Shown here: positions 46,276 to 58,239 of the stretch, piece by piece
Layout of the letters: every line of letters starts with the position of its first letter
Position numbering within the stretch: the stretch's first letter is position 1
DNA from: Aciduricibacillus chroicocephali
GTDB lineage: Bacteria; Bacillota; Bacilli; Bacillales; Amphibacillaceae
Direction: 5' to 3'
Length of the DNA: 64,000 nucleotides
NCBI RefSeq assembly: GCF_030762805.1
Contig: NZ_CP129113.1
Span: 1,812,001 to 1,876,000 of the forward strand
Translations under genes and position numbers: made by a program
Notes under the pieces: model-generated
What the model was told of the DNA's origin: nothing
What the model saw: the letters and a program-made list of their open reading frames with translations, nothing else
Database searches by the model: none

Positions 46276-46545
46276 TCACCAGCTCGACTTTTTGACTCCT
46301 GGAATTTGCCCTTTATGTGCATATTCTCTAAAAGCTATGCGTGACATGTTAAATTTCCTCATATAACTCCGAGGTCTGCCAGTAAGCGGGCAACGATTAT
46401 TCAACCGAGTTGGAGATGAGTCACGAGGAAGCTTGCGGATTGCTTCATAATCTCCTTTAACCTTCAATTCATTTCTAATCTCTCTGTACTTTTCAACGAG
46501 TTGTTCCCTCTTCAGCTGTTTTGCGATTTTTGATTTTTTCGCCAT
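46276..46545 (-). CDS. rpsN2: Zinc-independent ribosomal protein S14 paralog
   Basis: An 89-aa S14 of the C-minus type: it keeps the rRNA-binding core ([17 protein letters not shown]) but has one Cys instead of the CxxC-x12-CxxC zinc ribbon. Such paralogs replace zinc-containing S14 when zinc is scarce and are Zur-controlled in B. subtilis (YhzA). It follows zagA by 19 bp in one operon behind Zur-type boxes. AGGAGG precedes the ATG. Confidence 0.94.
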   Translation of the reverse strand: MAKKSKIAKQLKREQLVEKYREIRNELKVKGDYEAIRKLPRDSSPTRLNNRCPLTGRPRSYMRKFNMSRIAFREYAHKGQIPGVKKSSW

Positions 46546-46564
46546 TCAATATTCCTCCTCAAAT

Positions 46565-47767
46565 TCAAACTTGTTGTACTTCCCATTCGAACGGATCACT
46601 AAGCTCCGTCCAGTCAACCATGTATTCAGATTCTGTCAGCAGACAGCAATCAAGTTCATTGATGATTTCTTCTTTATTCAAATCTGTTCCTATGAAAACA
46701 AGTTGTGTCATTCTATCTCCGTAATCAGGATCCCATTCAGAAGCAATTTCAGGGTTTTGCTGCAATAGCTGCGCTTGTCGATCTCCTGGCAAAGCTGCTA
46801 CCCAGTATGCCATTGGTTCCAAATTCACAGAAAGTCCTGCCTGTGAAAGAAGCAAAGCTACATCATTCCTTGTTGCACACCATGCAATCCCTTTCGAGCG
46901 GACAATATTATCAGGCATGTTCTGAAGCCAGTGATACAAGCGCTCTGTATGAAATGGATTTCTTTTTTTATATACAAATGAGGAGATGCCATATTCATCT
47001 GTTTCCGGAACATGATTTTCAGGACCAATCTGCAATTCTTTCAACCATCCCGCTGAATTGCTCGCTTTCTCCAGATTAAACAAACCCGTTCCTAGTATAT
47101 TTACAGGATCCAATTTGCCTTCTGTTGTCGTGATGACCTTTGCTTCAGGCTGAAGTTTATTGAGTACGCTCTTTAATCTTTTCAACTGTTTCTCACTGAT
47201 CAAATCTATTTTATTAACGACGAGTACATCGCAAAATTCAATCTGATCCAAGAGAAGATCTGAGATTTCACGCTCATCAAGTTCTCCGACCGCCTGTTTT
47301 CTGTCCAGCAGACTTTCACCAGATTTCAAATCTAGCCAAAATCGATTGGCATCAACTACTGTCACCATCGTGTCAAGTTCACAAATTTCTTTAAGATCAA
47401 TTCCAGTAAGTTCGTCTGCATAGGAGAATGTTTGAGCTACGGGTACAGGTTCTGATATGCCCGACGATTCAATTATTATGTAATCATAAACACCTTGTTC
47501 AGCGAGTCTTTGTACTTCAATAAGAAGATCTTCTCGCAATGTGCAACAAATGCAGCCATTGGATAGCTCCACAAGTTTCTCTTCCGTTCTTGAAAGTGCT
47601 GTATTGTTCTTAACAAGTTGCGCATCGATATTCAATTCGCTCATGTCATTGACTATGACTGCTACACGCAACCCTTGTCTATTGTTCAAAACATGATTCA
47701 GAATTGTTGTTTTTCCAGAACCGAGATAACCGCTCAATACTGTAACAGGAATTTTCCTCTTCACCAT
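46565..47767 (-). CDS. zagA: Zinc-homeostasis GTPase ZagA (YciC, COG0523)
   Basis: A 400-aa G3E-family GTPase. The P-loop is GYLGSGKTT (residues 13-21), the zinc-binding CxCC is at residues 72-75, then ESSGISEPVP and NKIDL for GTP binding and a C-terminal CobW_C domain. B. subtilis ZagA, made under zinc starvation, delivers zinc to FolE. Two Zur-box-like sites and a promoter lie directly upstream. It leads the operon with rpsN2. Confidence 0.93.
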   Translation of the reverse strand: MVKRKIPVTVLSGYLGSGKTTILNHVLNNRQGLRVAVIVNDMSELNIDAQLVKNNTALSRTEEKLVELSNGCICCTLREDLLIEVQRLAEQGVYDYIIIESSGISEPVPVAQTFSYADELTGIDLKEICELDTMVTVVDANRFWLDLKSGESLLDRKQAVGELDEREISDLLLDQIEFCDVLVVNKIDLISEKQLKRLKSVLNKLQPEAKVITTTEGKLDPVNILGTGLFNLEKASNSAGWLKELQIGPENHVPETDEYGISSFVYKKRNPFHTERLYHWLQNMPDNIVRSKGIAWCATRNDVALLLSQAGLSVNLEPMAYWVAALPGDRQAQLLQQNPEIASEWDPDYGDRMTQLVFIGTDLNKEEIINELDCCLLTESEYMVDWTELSDPFEWEVQQV

Positions 47768-47786
47768 ATCATCTCTCCACCTTCCT

Positions 47787-47807
47787 AATACGAAACCATT
47801 ACGATTT
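47787..47807 (-). promoter_or_regulatory. Zur box 2 (proximal) upstream of zagA
   Basis: Halves AATACGAAAC and ATTACGATTT around a central C. The right half is a perfect match to the consensus half, the left matches 6 of 10. It lies between the promoter and the zagA start. Confidence 0.6.
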
Positions 47808-47842
47808 AATCACCAAAAAGAAAACCGTATTCATTCGTGTAT

Positions 47843-47863
47843 AAAACGTAATGATTACGATTA
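47843..47863 (-). promoter_or_regulatory. Zur box 1 (distal) upstream of zagA
   Basis: AAAACGTAAT and ATTACGATTA around a central G match 18 of 20 positions of the B. subtilis Zur box. It sits just downstream of the -10 of the zagA promoter. Confidence 0.82.
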
Positions 47864-47869
47864 AATGGA

Positions 47870-47898
47870 ATTATACAAGTAAACAAATATTAAAGCAA
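47870..47898 (-). promoter_or_regulatory. zagA promoter
   Basis: Minus strand: -35 TTGCTT (47898-47893), 17-bp spacer, -10 TATAAT (47875-47870). Confidence 0.7.
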
Positions 47899-47930
47899 GA
47901 TTTTTTTCACAATTTGATAATTGCCTAAAC

Positions 47931-47965
47931 TAAAAACCGCCAAGCAATCTTTTACTTGGCGGTTA
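47931..47965 (-). terminator. Terminator of the ssu operon
   Basis: AACCGCCAAG pairs perfectly with CTTGGCGGTT, followed on the minus strand by TTTTAGTTT. Confidence 0.85.
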
Positions 47966-48014
47966 TCTTCCTAATATTTAATTACTTTCACTCAAAACTA
48001 GGAAATATTATATT

Positions 48015-49133
48015 CTAAGCTTTAGGCAAATAACTATTTCCTATCGTTTCACCTATAGCTCCTGAAGCTCTTTCTGACTTCGGATCAAATGGTAAATGTG
48101 GAAAAACAAGTTCTGCGAAGCGATAAGCTTCTTCCAAGTGTGGATAACCAGAGAAAATGAACGTTTCTACACCGATATCACAATACTCCTTAATTCGCTC
48201 GGCTACCGTTATTGGATCTCCAACTAACGCTGTTCCTGCTCCACCTCTCACAAGTCCCACACCAGCCCAGAGGTTCGGACTGATTTCCAAGTCACCGTCT
48301 TTTCCTTTATGCAAATCCGCCATTCGTTTTTGACCATGGGAGTCGTAGCGACCAAGAGCCTCTTGTGCTTTTTGAATCACTTCATCGTCCAGATGGGAGA
48401 TTAACTTTTCAGCTTCCTGCCATGCCTCGTCATTTGTTTCTCTTACAATTACATGGAGACGGATACCAAATTTGATTTTCCTGCCATTTCGCTCCGCTTG
48501 CTCTCTCACTTGAGTTATTTTTTCCCTAACATCCTCGATTGGTTCTCCCCAGGTGAGATACACATCAGCATGTTCAGCTGCGACTTGCTGTCCCGCTGGA
48601 GAAGAACCTCCAAAGTAGATTGGTGGGTGCGGAGACTGTACTGGCGGATACAAAAGCTCTCCTTGTTCGGTTCGCAAGTGATCTCCCAAGTAATCAACTT
48701 TTTCGCCCGATAGCAATTGCCTCCATATTGTTAGAAACTCATCGGTCGCTTTATATCTTTCTTCATGTGAAAGGAATATACCATCCCCGGCTAGTTCAAC
48801 GGGGTCTCCCCCTGCTACGACATTAATGAGCAGGCGCCCGTTGGATAGTCGATCCAGTGTAGAAGCCATGCGAGCGGCAACACCTGGAAGCATAAGCCCT
48901 GGTCTGACGGCCACTAGATATTTTAATCTACTTGTTTCAGCAGATAGAGCGGAAGCCGTAATCCACGGGTCTTCGCAAGACTTACCAGTTGGAAGCAGAA
49001 CCCCATCGTAGCCTAGTCTCTCTGCAGCCTGCGCTACTTGTTTGAAGTACGTGTGATCCGCTTCTCTTCCACCAGTTACTGTTCCTAAATATCGACCGTC
49101 ACCATGCGTAGGAATAAACCAAAGTACATCCAT
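48015..49133 (-). CDS. ssuD: FMNH2-dependent alkanesulfonate monooxygenase SsuD
   Basis: A 372-aa bacterial-luciferase-fold enzyme that releases sulfite from alkanesulfonates using FMNH2 and O2. Typical stretches are [43 protein letters not shown] in two parts and [10 protein letters not shown]. Last gene of the ssu operon, which gives sulfur from organosulfonates. The SsuE-like reductase at the operon start would supply FMNH2. Confidence 0.94.
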   Translation of the reverse strand: MDVLWFIPTHGDGRYLGTVTGGREADHTYFKQVAQAAERLGYDGVLLPTGKSCEDPWITASALSAETSRLKYLVAVRPGLMLPGVAARMASTLDRLSNGRLLINVVAGGDPVELAGDGIFLSHEERYKATDEFLTIWRQLLSGEKVDYLGDHLRTEQGELLYPPVQSPHPPIYFGGSSPAGQQVAAEHADVYLTWGEPIEDVREKITQVREQAERNGRKIKFGIRLHVIVRETNDEAWQEAEKLISHLDDEVIQKAQEALGRYDSHGQKRMADLHKGKDGDLEISPNLWAGVGLVRGGAGTALVGDPITVAERIKEYCDIGVETFIFSGYPHLEEAYRFAELVFPHLPFDPKSERASGAIGETIGNSYLPKA

Positions 49134-49156
49134 TTCACAACTTCCTCTCCAATTTT

Positions 49157-49984
49157 TTATCCTTCAAAGCTATTACGCCATTTCAATAGTCTTCTCTCCA
49201 GTAAACGAACAAGTGAATCTGTCAGTTTGCCGACTACAGCAAAGATAATAATTCCGACAAACACTTTATCTGTTTGTGAGAACTGTCTAGCATCCATAAT
49301 CAAATAACCGATACCAGCACTGGAACCCATCAGCTCAGCCACTACAAGACTGAGCCACGCAATACCAAGTGACAGGCGAACGCCGAGAAGAATATTGCTT
49401 AAAGCTGACGGCAGAACAAGTTTAGTTATTTGCTGTTTGCGACTGAATTCGAGTACACGTGCAACATCAAATAGCCTTGAGTCTGCACTGCGAATACCGA
49501 GATACGTGTTAATATAAATTGGAAAGAAAGATCCAAAAGAGATTAATAGAACTTTTGACAATTCATCGAATCCGAACCAGAGTATAAACAATGGAGTTAC
49601 AGCCAGGTTGGGAATGGTTCTTAGCATTTGCAGCGAAGGGTCCAGGTAAGATTCTGTTTTTCGCGAAAAGCCAACTAGAATGCCAAACAGGAGCCCGAGG
49701 CTTCCGCCTAACAAAAATCCAAGTACGGCCCGCAAAACGCTTATCCGCAAATTAGCCAGTAAATCACCTGAAACTGTCAATTCCCAGAATGAACTCAGAA
49801 TCGCCGATGGGACCGGAAGAACAGTTGGTGATATTAATCCCAGACTGCCAATGACTTGCCATACTGCAACGATCACCGCTGGCAGGAGAAAACCTTTTGT
49901 CCAAGCAGGCACATTCCACTTCTTTTTAGCCGCTTTTAAAGTTCCCGCTGAAGATGATGCTGGCAAATACGCTTCAGCTCCCAT
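49157..49984 (-). CDS. ssuC: Aliphatic sulfonate ABC permease SsuC
   Basis: A 275-aa permease of the nitrate/sulfonate/taurine type with six hydrophobic segments and the EAA loop [20 protein letters not shown]. The start ATG directly follows the ssuA stop (TAGATG). The N-terminal 25 residues are hydrophilic. It precedes ssuD by 23 bp. Confidence 0.92.
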   Translation of the reverse strand: MGAEAYLPASSSAGTLKAAKKKWNVPAWTKGFLLPAVIVAVWQVIGSLGLISPTVLPVPSAILSSFWELTVSGDLLANLRISVLRAVLGFLLGGSLGLLFGILVGFSRKTESYLDPSLQMLRTIPNLAVTPLFILWFGFDELSKVLLISFGSFFPIYINTYLGIRSADSRLFDVARVLEFSRKQQITKLVLPSALSNILLGVRLSLGIAWLSLVVAELMGSSAGIGYLIMDARQFSQTDKVFVGIIIFAVVGKLTDSLVRLLERRLLKWRNSFEG

Positions 49985-50959
49985 CTATTTCTCCTCCTTT
50001 TGAATTTTTTTAATGAATTGATTATCGACTACTTCACTTACATCGATTTTCTTTCCAATTGCTTTCAATTCAAGCTGCAAATCTGCCGTCTCTTGCTGTG
50101 CTTTTATAATTCTGTCAGTGATCGGCTCATTCAGCGGTTTCGTATTATCCAGGACGTTTTTAATAACTTTTTTGTCCAGTCCCTTCATTTTCGCGTAAAT
50201 ATCAATTGCTTCTTCTTCATTTTCCAATTGATAACGGACAGCTTCGTCATATACTCGAAGGAACTTCTCAACATATTGCGGATGATCCTTTATAAAGCCA
50301 TCTCGAGCCAATGTAAACGAAGGAGAGAAGCTACCCAGTGTTTCTCCGTTTGCCAGAATAACCGCATCGTTCTCAATTGACTCAAGGGAAAGGAATGGTT
50401 CCCAAATTGACCAGGCGTCCACTTTTCCACTTTCAAACGCTGGCAAGGCCTCATCAGGCTGAAGTTGGATGATTTCTACGTCGTCCGGTGAAATCTTGGC
50501 ATGTTTTAATGCACTGTATAAAAATCCAAATCCACTGCTTCCTTTAGCCACTGCGACTTTCTTTCCTTTTAAATCTTCCAGCTTCTTGATTTCACTATTT
50601 TTGTTAACTAGGATGCCGTTACCTTTCACTCCGTCACCGGATAAAGCAATCTCTTTGAATTTCACATTTGCAGCCTGACCGGCTACGACTGGTGTATTAC
50701 CAACTTGGGAGAAATCGAGCTTATTGGCAGCAAGCCCTTCGAATTGAGGAGGACCACTTTGAAATTCTGTCCATTTAATTTTGATTCCATCTTCTTTAAA
50801 CGCATCCTCAAACAGCCGCTTTTCTTTTGCAATCCACAATGGACTTAAGCTTTGCTGGATGCCGATGTTAATTTCTTTCGGCTTCTCTGTCGCTTTTGCC
50901 GAGCATCCTGTCAAAATACCAATCAGAACTATAACTAAAAGAAACGAAAGCTTTTTCAT
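49985..50959 (-). CDS. ssuA: Aliphatic sulfonate-binding lipoprotein SsuA
   Basis: A 324-aa substrate-binding lipoprotein (lipobox LTGC, Cys20) of the SsuA/TauA type: NIGIQQSLSPLWIAKEKRLF, then WTEFQSGPPQFEGLAANKLDF and GNTPVVAGQA. ATG 50959 follows AGGAGGATGAG; a longer frame start is not supported. It sits between ssuB and ssuC. Confidence 0.93.
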   Translation of the reverse strand: MKKLSFLLVIVLIGILTGCSAKATEKPKEINIGIQQSLSPLWIAKEKRLFEDAFKEDGIKIKWTEFQSGPPQFEGLAANKLDFSQVGNTPVVAGQAANVKFKEIALSGDGVKGNGILVNKNSEIKKLEDLKGKKVAVAKGSSGFGFLYSALKHAKISPDDVEIIQLQPDEALPAFESGKVDAWSIWEPFLSLESIENDAVILANGETLGSFSPSFTLARDGFIKDHPQYVEKFLRVYDEAVRYQLENEEEAIDIYAKMKGLDKKVIKNVLDNTKPLNEPITDRIIKAQQETADLQLELKAIGKKIDVSEVVDNQFIKKIQKEEK

Positions 50960-50972
50960 CTTCTCATCCTCC

Positions 50973-51740
50973 TCAAATCCCTTCGCCATTTGCAAACATA
51001 GGCGACTCTGTTTTTTCGAACTCTCCCAGAACAGTCTGTCTCAAATATTGAAACGATGAATCTGTACGGCTTCTTGGAAAGGGCAGGTCAATCGGTATAA
51101 TCTTTTGAATCTGTCCTGGATTTGCACGGAGCACTGCAAGCTCTGTCCCCAGATAGACCGACTCATCAATATCATGTGTAACGAGGATCATAGTAATCTT
51201 TTTCTTCTGCCAAATATCAAGAAGTACATCTTGCAAGTGCTTCCTCGTAAAAGCATCCAAAGCCCCGAATGGTTCATCCAGCAGTAGAACTTGAGGGTTT
51301 CTCAATAAAGCTCTTGCTATGGCTACTCGTTGTGACATACCTCCTGAGAGCTCAGAAGGATAAGCCTTTTCATAGCCTGATAGTCTGACAATCTCAATTA
51401 GTTCTTCAACCTCTAATTTCACTTTAGGATCTTTCAAGTTGAGATTCGCCGCAATATTTTGTTCCACATTCATCCAAGGGAATAAGCGATGCTCCTGAAA
51501 AATAAACCCCTGATCAATCCCAGGTTGGCGAATCGTCTTTCCACCAATGACCACAACGCCCTTATAATCAGTATCAATACCTGCGATGATCTTGAGCAAG
51601 GTACTTTTTCCACAGCCACTTGGCCCAATCATCGTTAAGAAACTTCCTTTCTTCAATTCAAAACGGATATCTTTCAAGACCGTATTCGGTTTCATGTCCT
51701 TTAAGAAAGACTTCTCTGTCACTTGAATTTGTACACTCAT
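50973..51740 (-). CDS. ssuB: Aliphatic sulfonate ABC ATPase SsuB
   Basis: A 255-aa ABC ATPase with Walker [10 protein letters not shown], signature LSGGMSQR, Walker [13 protein letters not shown] and the H-loop LVTHDIDES. The Q-loop FQEHRLFPW is characteristic of the nitrate/sulfonate/taurine group. The gap of 51 bp to the reductase upstream suggests one transcript. Confidence 0.93.
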   Translation of the reverse strand: MSVQIQVTEKSFLKDMKPNTVLKDIRFELKKGSFLTMIGPSGCGKSTLLKIIAGIDTDYKGVVVIGGKTIRQPGIDQGFIFQEHRLFPWMNVEQNIAANLNLKDPKVKLEVEELIEIVRLSGYEKAYPSELSGGMSQRVAIARALLRNPQVLLLDEPFGALDAFTRKHLQDVLLDIWQKKKITMILVTHDIDESVYLGTELAVLRANPGQIQKIIPIDLPFPRSRTDSSFQYLRQTVLGEFEKTESPMFANGEGI

Positions 51741-51791
51741 CTCCAGATCCTCGCTTTCCCCTTAAAATGAATTGCTTAATTATTTAAATAG

Positions 51792-52343
51792 TTAGGAACT
51801 TATTGCAGTATGAGCATCTTTTAATCCATCCCCGAGTTTCTCCAAACCGTTATGCAAACGGAAAGCCGCCCCTTCTTCAATAAAATACTCATTCGACTCC
51901 AGCCGCTTTACCTGCTCATCATGGATGAAAATGCTGTCAAGAATGCGATTGGCTCCCAATATAGAGAGAACTGGCTTGAGTGAGTACTCAATTGAAAGTA
52001 AATGACCTAGAGATCCACCAATTGCTATTGGAAGGACTGTCTTATTCTGCAGTCCTTTCTGCGGTACCAGATCCAGATATGTTTTCAAAATTCCAGAAAA
52101 AGATGCTTTGTATACTGGTGTCAAAACAACAACCGCCTCTGCTTCGTTTAAAAGTCTGTTCGCTTCCTGTATAGCAGGGCTGTTGAACTTGGTATGGATT
52201 AAATCTTCAGCCGGAATATGTGGAACATTAATGGACTGAACATCAATACCGCGACCTTTGAGATACTCGAGAGCCTTTTCGTAAATTCCCTGCAACCTTG
52301 ATGGGTTTCTGCTGCCACCATAAATCAATACAGCCTTTGTCAT
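51792..52343 (-). CDS. ssuE: NADPH-dependent FMN reductase, SsuE-like
   Basis: A 183-aa flavodoxin-fold reductase; GGSRNPSR near the N-terminus binds FMN phosphate and TPVYKASFSGILKTYLDL is the SsuE-like signature. It would deliver FMNH2 to SsuD. ATG 52343 has GAGAGG upstream. First gene of the operon; in B. subtilis the ssu operon ends in a different gene (ygaN), so leading placement of the reductase is a local feature. Confidence 0.88.
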   Translation of the reverse strand: MTKAVLIYGGSRNPSRLQGIYEKALEYLKGRGIDVQSINVPHIPAEDLIHTKFNSPAIQEANRLLNEAEAVVVLTPVYKASFSGILKTYLDLVPQKGLQNKTVLPIAIGGSLGHLLSIEYSLKPVLSILGANRILDSIFIHDEQVKRLESNEYFIEEGAAFRLHNGLEKLGDGLKDAHTAISS

Positions 52344-52396
52344 GAAATCCAACCTCTCTGTGTTTAATTTTAATTCCAACTAATTTGATGTGTTTA

Positions 52397-52424
52397 ATTA
52401 TATATATTATTTTTTCGAAGTCAA
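52397..52424 (-). promoter_or_regulatory. ssu operon promoter
   Basis: Minus strand: -35 TTGACT (52424-52419), 16-bp spacer, -10 TATAAT (52402-52397). Two copies of CTTCGAA about 40 bp apart, one in the spacer and one upstream, may be regulator half-sites. The rest of the 52425-52594 gap is A/T-rich with nothing else visible. Confidence 0.6.
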
Positions 52425-52594
52425 TAAGGTTTTTAACCATAAAAATTAATATTCGAAGCCTATTAATGAAGGGATTCATTTAAATTTCTGAAAAATATAA
52501 TTAAACAAATAAAATTACTTTACTTTTGATAATAATATTTGATATATTGCCAAAATTTATTATCAGATTTAATGATTTTAGAGAACTTACAAAT

Positions 52595-52632
52595 AAAAAA
52601 AGAAAGAGCGCAGAATCAACTGCGCTCTTTCT
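52595..52632 (-). terminator. Terminator of the opuC operon
   Basis: AGAAAGAGCGCAG pairs with CTGCGCTCTTTCT; the minus strand continues in TTTTTT. Confidence 0.9.
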
Positions 52633-52636
52633 ATAT

Positions 52637-53314
52637 CTAGACAACTTTTCTTGTTACAATTCTTTTCTTTCTCTTTTTAGATGGATCGAAACGTCGCTCA
52701 AGAAGTGCCATAATCAAATCTGCGGCTACAGCCATGAATGCTGTCGGGATTGCTCCGGCAAGAATAATTGCTGTTCCGTCCGTCATGTTTGTACCTCGAA
52801 GGATAATATCACCAAGTCCTCCCGCACCGATAAACGTGCCAATTGTCGCAACACCAATCGTAATAACGAGTGCAGTGCGAAGACCAGCCATGATTACGGA
52901 CATGGACAGTGGCAATTCAACCATACGCAACACTTGGAAACGAGTCATGCCCATCGCTTTCCCGGATTCAAGCAATTTAGAATCGACACTGCGAATACCT
53001 GTGTACGTGTTTTTCAGGATTGGCAAGATTGAATAAAGGAAAAGCGCAACGACGACTGTATTCGTCCCAAGCCCCATGACCAGCATGAGAATAGCCAACA
53101 TGGCAAGTGCAGGAATTGTTTGAATGATATTCGCCAGGGACATGACCCAGCCGGATAGCTGTCTATAGCGGGCAATCAGGATTCCAAGCGGAATGGCGAC
53201 GATTGCGGCAAATAACACACCATACGCTGACATGAGAAAATGTCGGAAAAATTGCTCCCATACATAACCTCCATTATCGCTGTAATATGAAAGGATTTCC
53301 CTGATTGTATCCAT
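52637..53314 (-). CDS. opuCD: Osmoprotectant ABC permease OpuCD
   Basis: A 225-aa OpuC/ProW-type permease with five to six hydrophobic segments and the conserved LAMLAILMLVMGLGTNT and GAGGLGDIILRG. Last gene of opuCABCD. ATG 53314 (MDTIREI) follows GGAGGTGAG; GTG 53323 overlaps this site. The basic tail DPSKKRKKRIVTRKVV is longer than usual. Confidence 0.92.
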   Translation of the reverse strand: MDTIREILSYYSDNGGYVWEQFFRHFLMSAYGVLFAAIVAIPLGILIARYRQLSGWVMSLANIIQTIPALAMLAILMLVMGLGTNTVVVALFLYSILPILKNTYTGIRSVDSKLLESGKAMGMTRFQVLRMVELPLSMSVIMAGLRTALVITIGVATIGTFIGAGGLGDIILRGTNMTDGTAIILAGAIPTAFMAVAADLIMALLERRFDPSKKRKKRIVTRKVV

Positions 53315-53329
53315 CTGTCTCACCTCCGT

Positions 53330-54909
<1,580 letters not shown>

Positions 54910-54926
54910 GCATTGTCTCCTCCTTC

Positions 54927-56060
54927 CTATTGAGCGGTATCCTCTTCACCCCAGATCGAGTCGTAAACGATATCCACGAGGCTCGCACGTGTCACGATGC
55001 CGACAAGCTTATTCGCCTCATCAACGACAGGAACGTATTTAACTCCCCGCTTCAAGATTTTTCTTACGGTATCTCTTACAAGGGTGTGCTGTTCCACTTG
55101 CATGAATGCTGTTTCAATAATATCTCCGATAAGAAGATTCTTCTTGCGATTTCGGTCAATGCTCTCAATATCAACATAACCGAGCAATATGTTCTCATCA
55201 TTAATAACAAGCAGTGAGTCGACTCGGCGTGCTTTCATATGCTGAATCGCTTCTTGCAATGTATTTTCCGGTTTGATTGTGACCGGTGTTCGGCTCATGA
55301 TCTGAGCTACTGTCTCAATATCAGGTCGAGCTTGTACAAGTCTGTCTTTTCCAATGAAGTCCTCAACAAACTCATCTGCAGGATTGCGAAGAATTGCATC
55401 CGGTGTATCACATTGAACAATCTGCCCGTCACGCATAATGACAATACGATCAGCAAGCTTAATTGCTTCATCCATATCATGTGTAACGAAGACAATAGTC
55501 TTGTCCAACTGACGCTGCAACTTTTTGAATTCATCCTGCAACGCATCGCGCGTAATCGGATCAAGTGCACCAAACGGCTCGTCCATGAGAATGAGCGGCT
55601 GATCCGCTGCAAGCGCACGAAGAACACCAATCCGCTGCTGCTGCCCTCCAGAAAGCTCATGAGGATAGCGGTCAAGATAATCCGGTGTCATGTCGACAAG
55701 CTTCAAAAGTTCACGAGCACGTTCTTTGCGTTTCGCATCAGGCCATTTAAGCAACTTTAATACAAGGGAAATATTCTCTTGGATTGTCATATGCGGAAGC
55801 AGACCAATCTGCTGGATGACATAGCCGATGTTCCTGCGAAGTTCAACAGGATCCTGCTTCATAATATCTTTTCCATTTATAAGAATCCGTCCTTCAGACG
55901 GTTCAATAAGCCGATTGATCATTTTCATTGTCGTCGTTTTTCCGCAACCACTCGGTCCGATGAAACAAATAAATTCACCTTTATCAAATTTAAACGATAC
56001 ATCATTGACAGCGCGTTTTCCGCCTTTATATATTTTGGAAACATGTTCAAACTCAAGCAT
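54927..56060 (-). CDS. opuCA: Osmoprotectant ABC ATPase OpuCA with CBS pair
   Basis: A 377-aa ABC ATPase with Walker [10 protein letters not shown], signature LSGGQQQR, Walker [13 protein letters not shown], followed from about residue 255 by two CBS domains that in OpuCA bind c-di-AMP or sense ionic state. First gene of opuCA-CB-CC-CD. The 311-bp gap upstream holds a sigma-B-type promoter and an intrinsic terminator in the leader. Confidence 0.94.
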   Translation of the reverse strand: MLEFEHVSKIYKGGKRAVNDVSFKFDKGEFICFIGPSGCGKTTTMKMINRLIEPSEGRILINGKDIMKQDPVELRRNIGYVIQQIGLLPHMTIQENISLVLKLLKWPDAKRKERARELLKLVDMTPDYLDRYPHELSGGQQQRIGVLRALAADQPLILMDEPFGALDPITRDALQDEFKKLQRQLDKTIVFVTHDMDEAIKLADRIVIMRDGQIVQCDTPDAILRNPADEFVEDFIGKDRLVQARPDIETVAQIMSRTPVTIKPENTLQEAIQHMKARRVDSLLVINDENILLGYVDIESIDRNRKKNLLIGDIIETAFMQVEQHTLVRDTVRKILKRGVKYVPVVDEANKLVGIVTRASLVDIVYDSIWGEEDTAQ

Positions 56061-56111
56061 GGCAAAACCCCCTTAATTCTGTTCATTCTTCTCTTTAATA
56101 TGTCCGAATCA

Positions 56112-56140
56112 ACGACAAAAACCCGGCAAAACGCCGGGTT
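56112..56140 (-). terminator. Intrinsic terminator in the opuC leader
   Basis: On the minus strand AACCCGGC-loop-GCCGGGTT is followed by TTTTGTCGTT. It lies between the promoter at 56185-56210 and opuCA, and there is no upstream minus-strand gene, so it is an attenuator or the end of a short RNA. Confidence 0.8.
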
Positions 56141-56184
56141 GGCTCAAAAAAAGCGTAGATACGACCAACCGGATATATATTTCT

Positions 56185-56210
56185 ATACCCAGTTAGCAAG
56201 CAAGCGAAAC
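56185..56210 (-). promoter_or_regulatory. Sigma-B-type promoter upstream of opuC
   Basis: Minus strand: GTTTCG (56210-56205), 14-bp spacer, GGGTAT (56190-56185). This fits the sigma-B consensus GTTT-N13-15-GGGTAT closely. In Listeria opuC is known to be sigma-B-dependent. Confidence 0.72.
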
Positions 56211-56371
56211 AATTCTTTAAGAACTTTTGGTAACTAAATGTTTAAAAATCACCTGAATGTGTAAAACAAATAGATGTACAAATGACTCGGCATCAAATGT
56301 CCTCTGACGTTTTACTCTTTGTCAGCGACAACAGTGTACGAGTTCAAATCTATATAGAAAGGTAAAATCAT

Positions 56372-57226
56372 ATGGATATTTTCTTGGCCGTTTTACCGGC
56401 TCTTTTCTGGGGAAGTATCGTGCTGTTCAATGTTAAGCTCGGCGGCGGGCCTTATAGCCAGGTGCTTGGGACTACATTCGGCGCGCTTATTTTCTCTGTT
56501 GGCATTTATATATTTGTCCGACCTGAACTGAGTCCTGTTATTTTTGCAGTTGGAATCGTGTCAGGTTTGTTCTGGGCGTTGGGTCAGATCAATCAGTTGA
56601 AAAGCATTGACTTGATGGGTGTTTCCTTAACAATGCCCATCTCTACCGGAATGCAACTCGTATCGACTGCATTATTCGGCGTCATTGTTTTTAATGAATG
56701 GTCTACTAGAACTTCAATCATACTCGGAGTTCTCGCGCTGGTTCTTATTATAGCTGGTGCTGTTCTTACATCACTGCCAGACCGGAGCGGACAGAGTGCT
56801 GAATCAGCTAATCTGAAAAAAGGGATTCCGATTTTGCTCCTTTCAACGCTCGGATATTTGGTTTATGTCGTCGTTGCCCGTCTTTTCCATGTAGATGGTT
56901 GGGCTGCACTATTCCCACAAGCAATCGGTATGGTGCTCGGCGGGATCATTTTGACTTTTAAACATAAACCATTTAACAAATATGCAATCCGAAACATCAT
57001 TCCGGGTTTGATTTGGGCAGCTGGTAATATGTTTTTGTTTATTTCCCAACCGCGTGTTGGTGTGGCGACAAGCTTCTCACTGTCACAAATGGGCATTATT
57101 GTTTCAACTTTGGGTGGAATCTTTATCTTGGGAGAGAAAAAGACAAAACGCCAATTCGTCTGGATTATTATTGGAATCATTTTAATCGTTGTTGCCGGCT
57201 TCATGCTCGGTAATGCAAAAGCATAA
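56372..57226 (+). CDS. glcU: Glucose uptake protein GlcU (drug/metabolite superfamily)
   Basis: A 284-aa ten-helix membrane protein of the GRP/GlcU sugar-uptake family in the DMT superfamily, recognised by WGSIVLFNVKLGGGPYSQ and the C-terminal QFVWIIIGIILIV. It is followed 15 bp later by gdh, as in B. subtilis, where the pair is expressed in the forespore. AAAGG precedes the ATG. The upstream 140 bp show no clear sigma-G elements. Confidence 0.92.
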   Translation: MDIFLAVLPALFWGSIVLFNVKLGGGPYSQVLGTTFGALIFSVGIYIFVRPELSPVIFAVGIVSGLFWALGQINQLKSIDLMGVSLTMPISTGMQLVSTALFGVIVFNEWSTRTSIILGVLALVLIIAGAVLTSLPDRSGQSAESANLKKGIPILLLSTLGYLVYVVVARLFHVDGWAALFPQAIGMVLGGIILTFKHKPFNKYAIRNIIPGLIWAAGNMFLFISQPRVGVATSFSLSQMGIIVSTLGGIFILGEKKTKRQFVWIIIGIILIVVAGFMLGNAKA

Positions 57227-58027
<801 letters not shown>

Positions 58028-58046
58028 TTTAGTAGTTAAAACAGTA

Positions 58047-58096
58047 TTGGCCAGTAAAAGTACGGGATTACCGGACTCTTGCTGGCCAACTTTTTC
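58047..58096 (+). terminator. Terminator of glcU-gdh
   Basis: TTGGCCAG pairs with CTGGCCAA, then TTTTT. Confidence 0.8.
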
Positions 58097-58128
58097 TCAC
58101 AATATGGTCATTAAGAAAATCTAATATA

Positions 58129-58170
58129 AAGAAAAACCGCTCAAGGAAACAAATTCCTGAGCGGTTTTCT
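58129..58170 (-). terminator. Terminator of ssrA
   Basis: AAAACCGCTCAAGGAA pairs with TTCCTGAGCGGTTTT; on the minus strand TTTTTC follows. Confidence 0.85.
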
Positions 58171-58239
58171 TTATAGGTTTTATATAAGCCCTTAATCCCG
58201 GGCTATGATTGAATGTCCAGTCCACCAACGATATATGTA

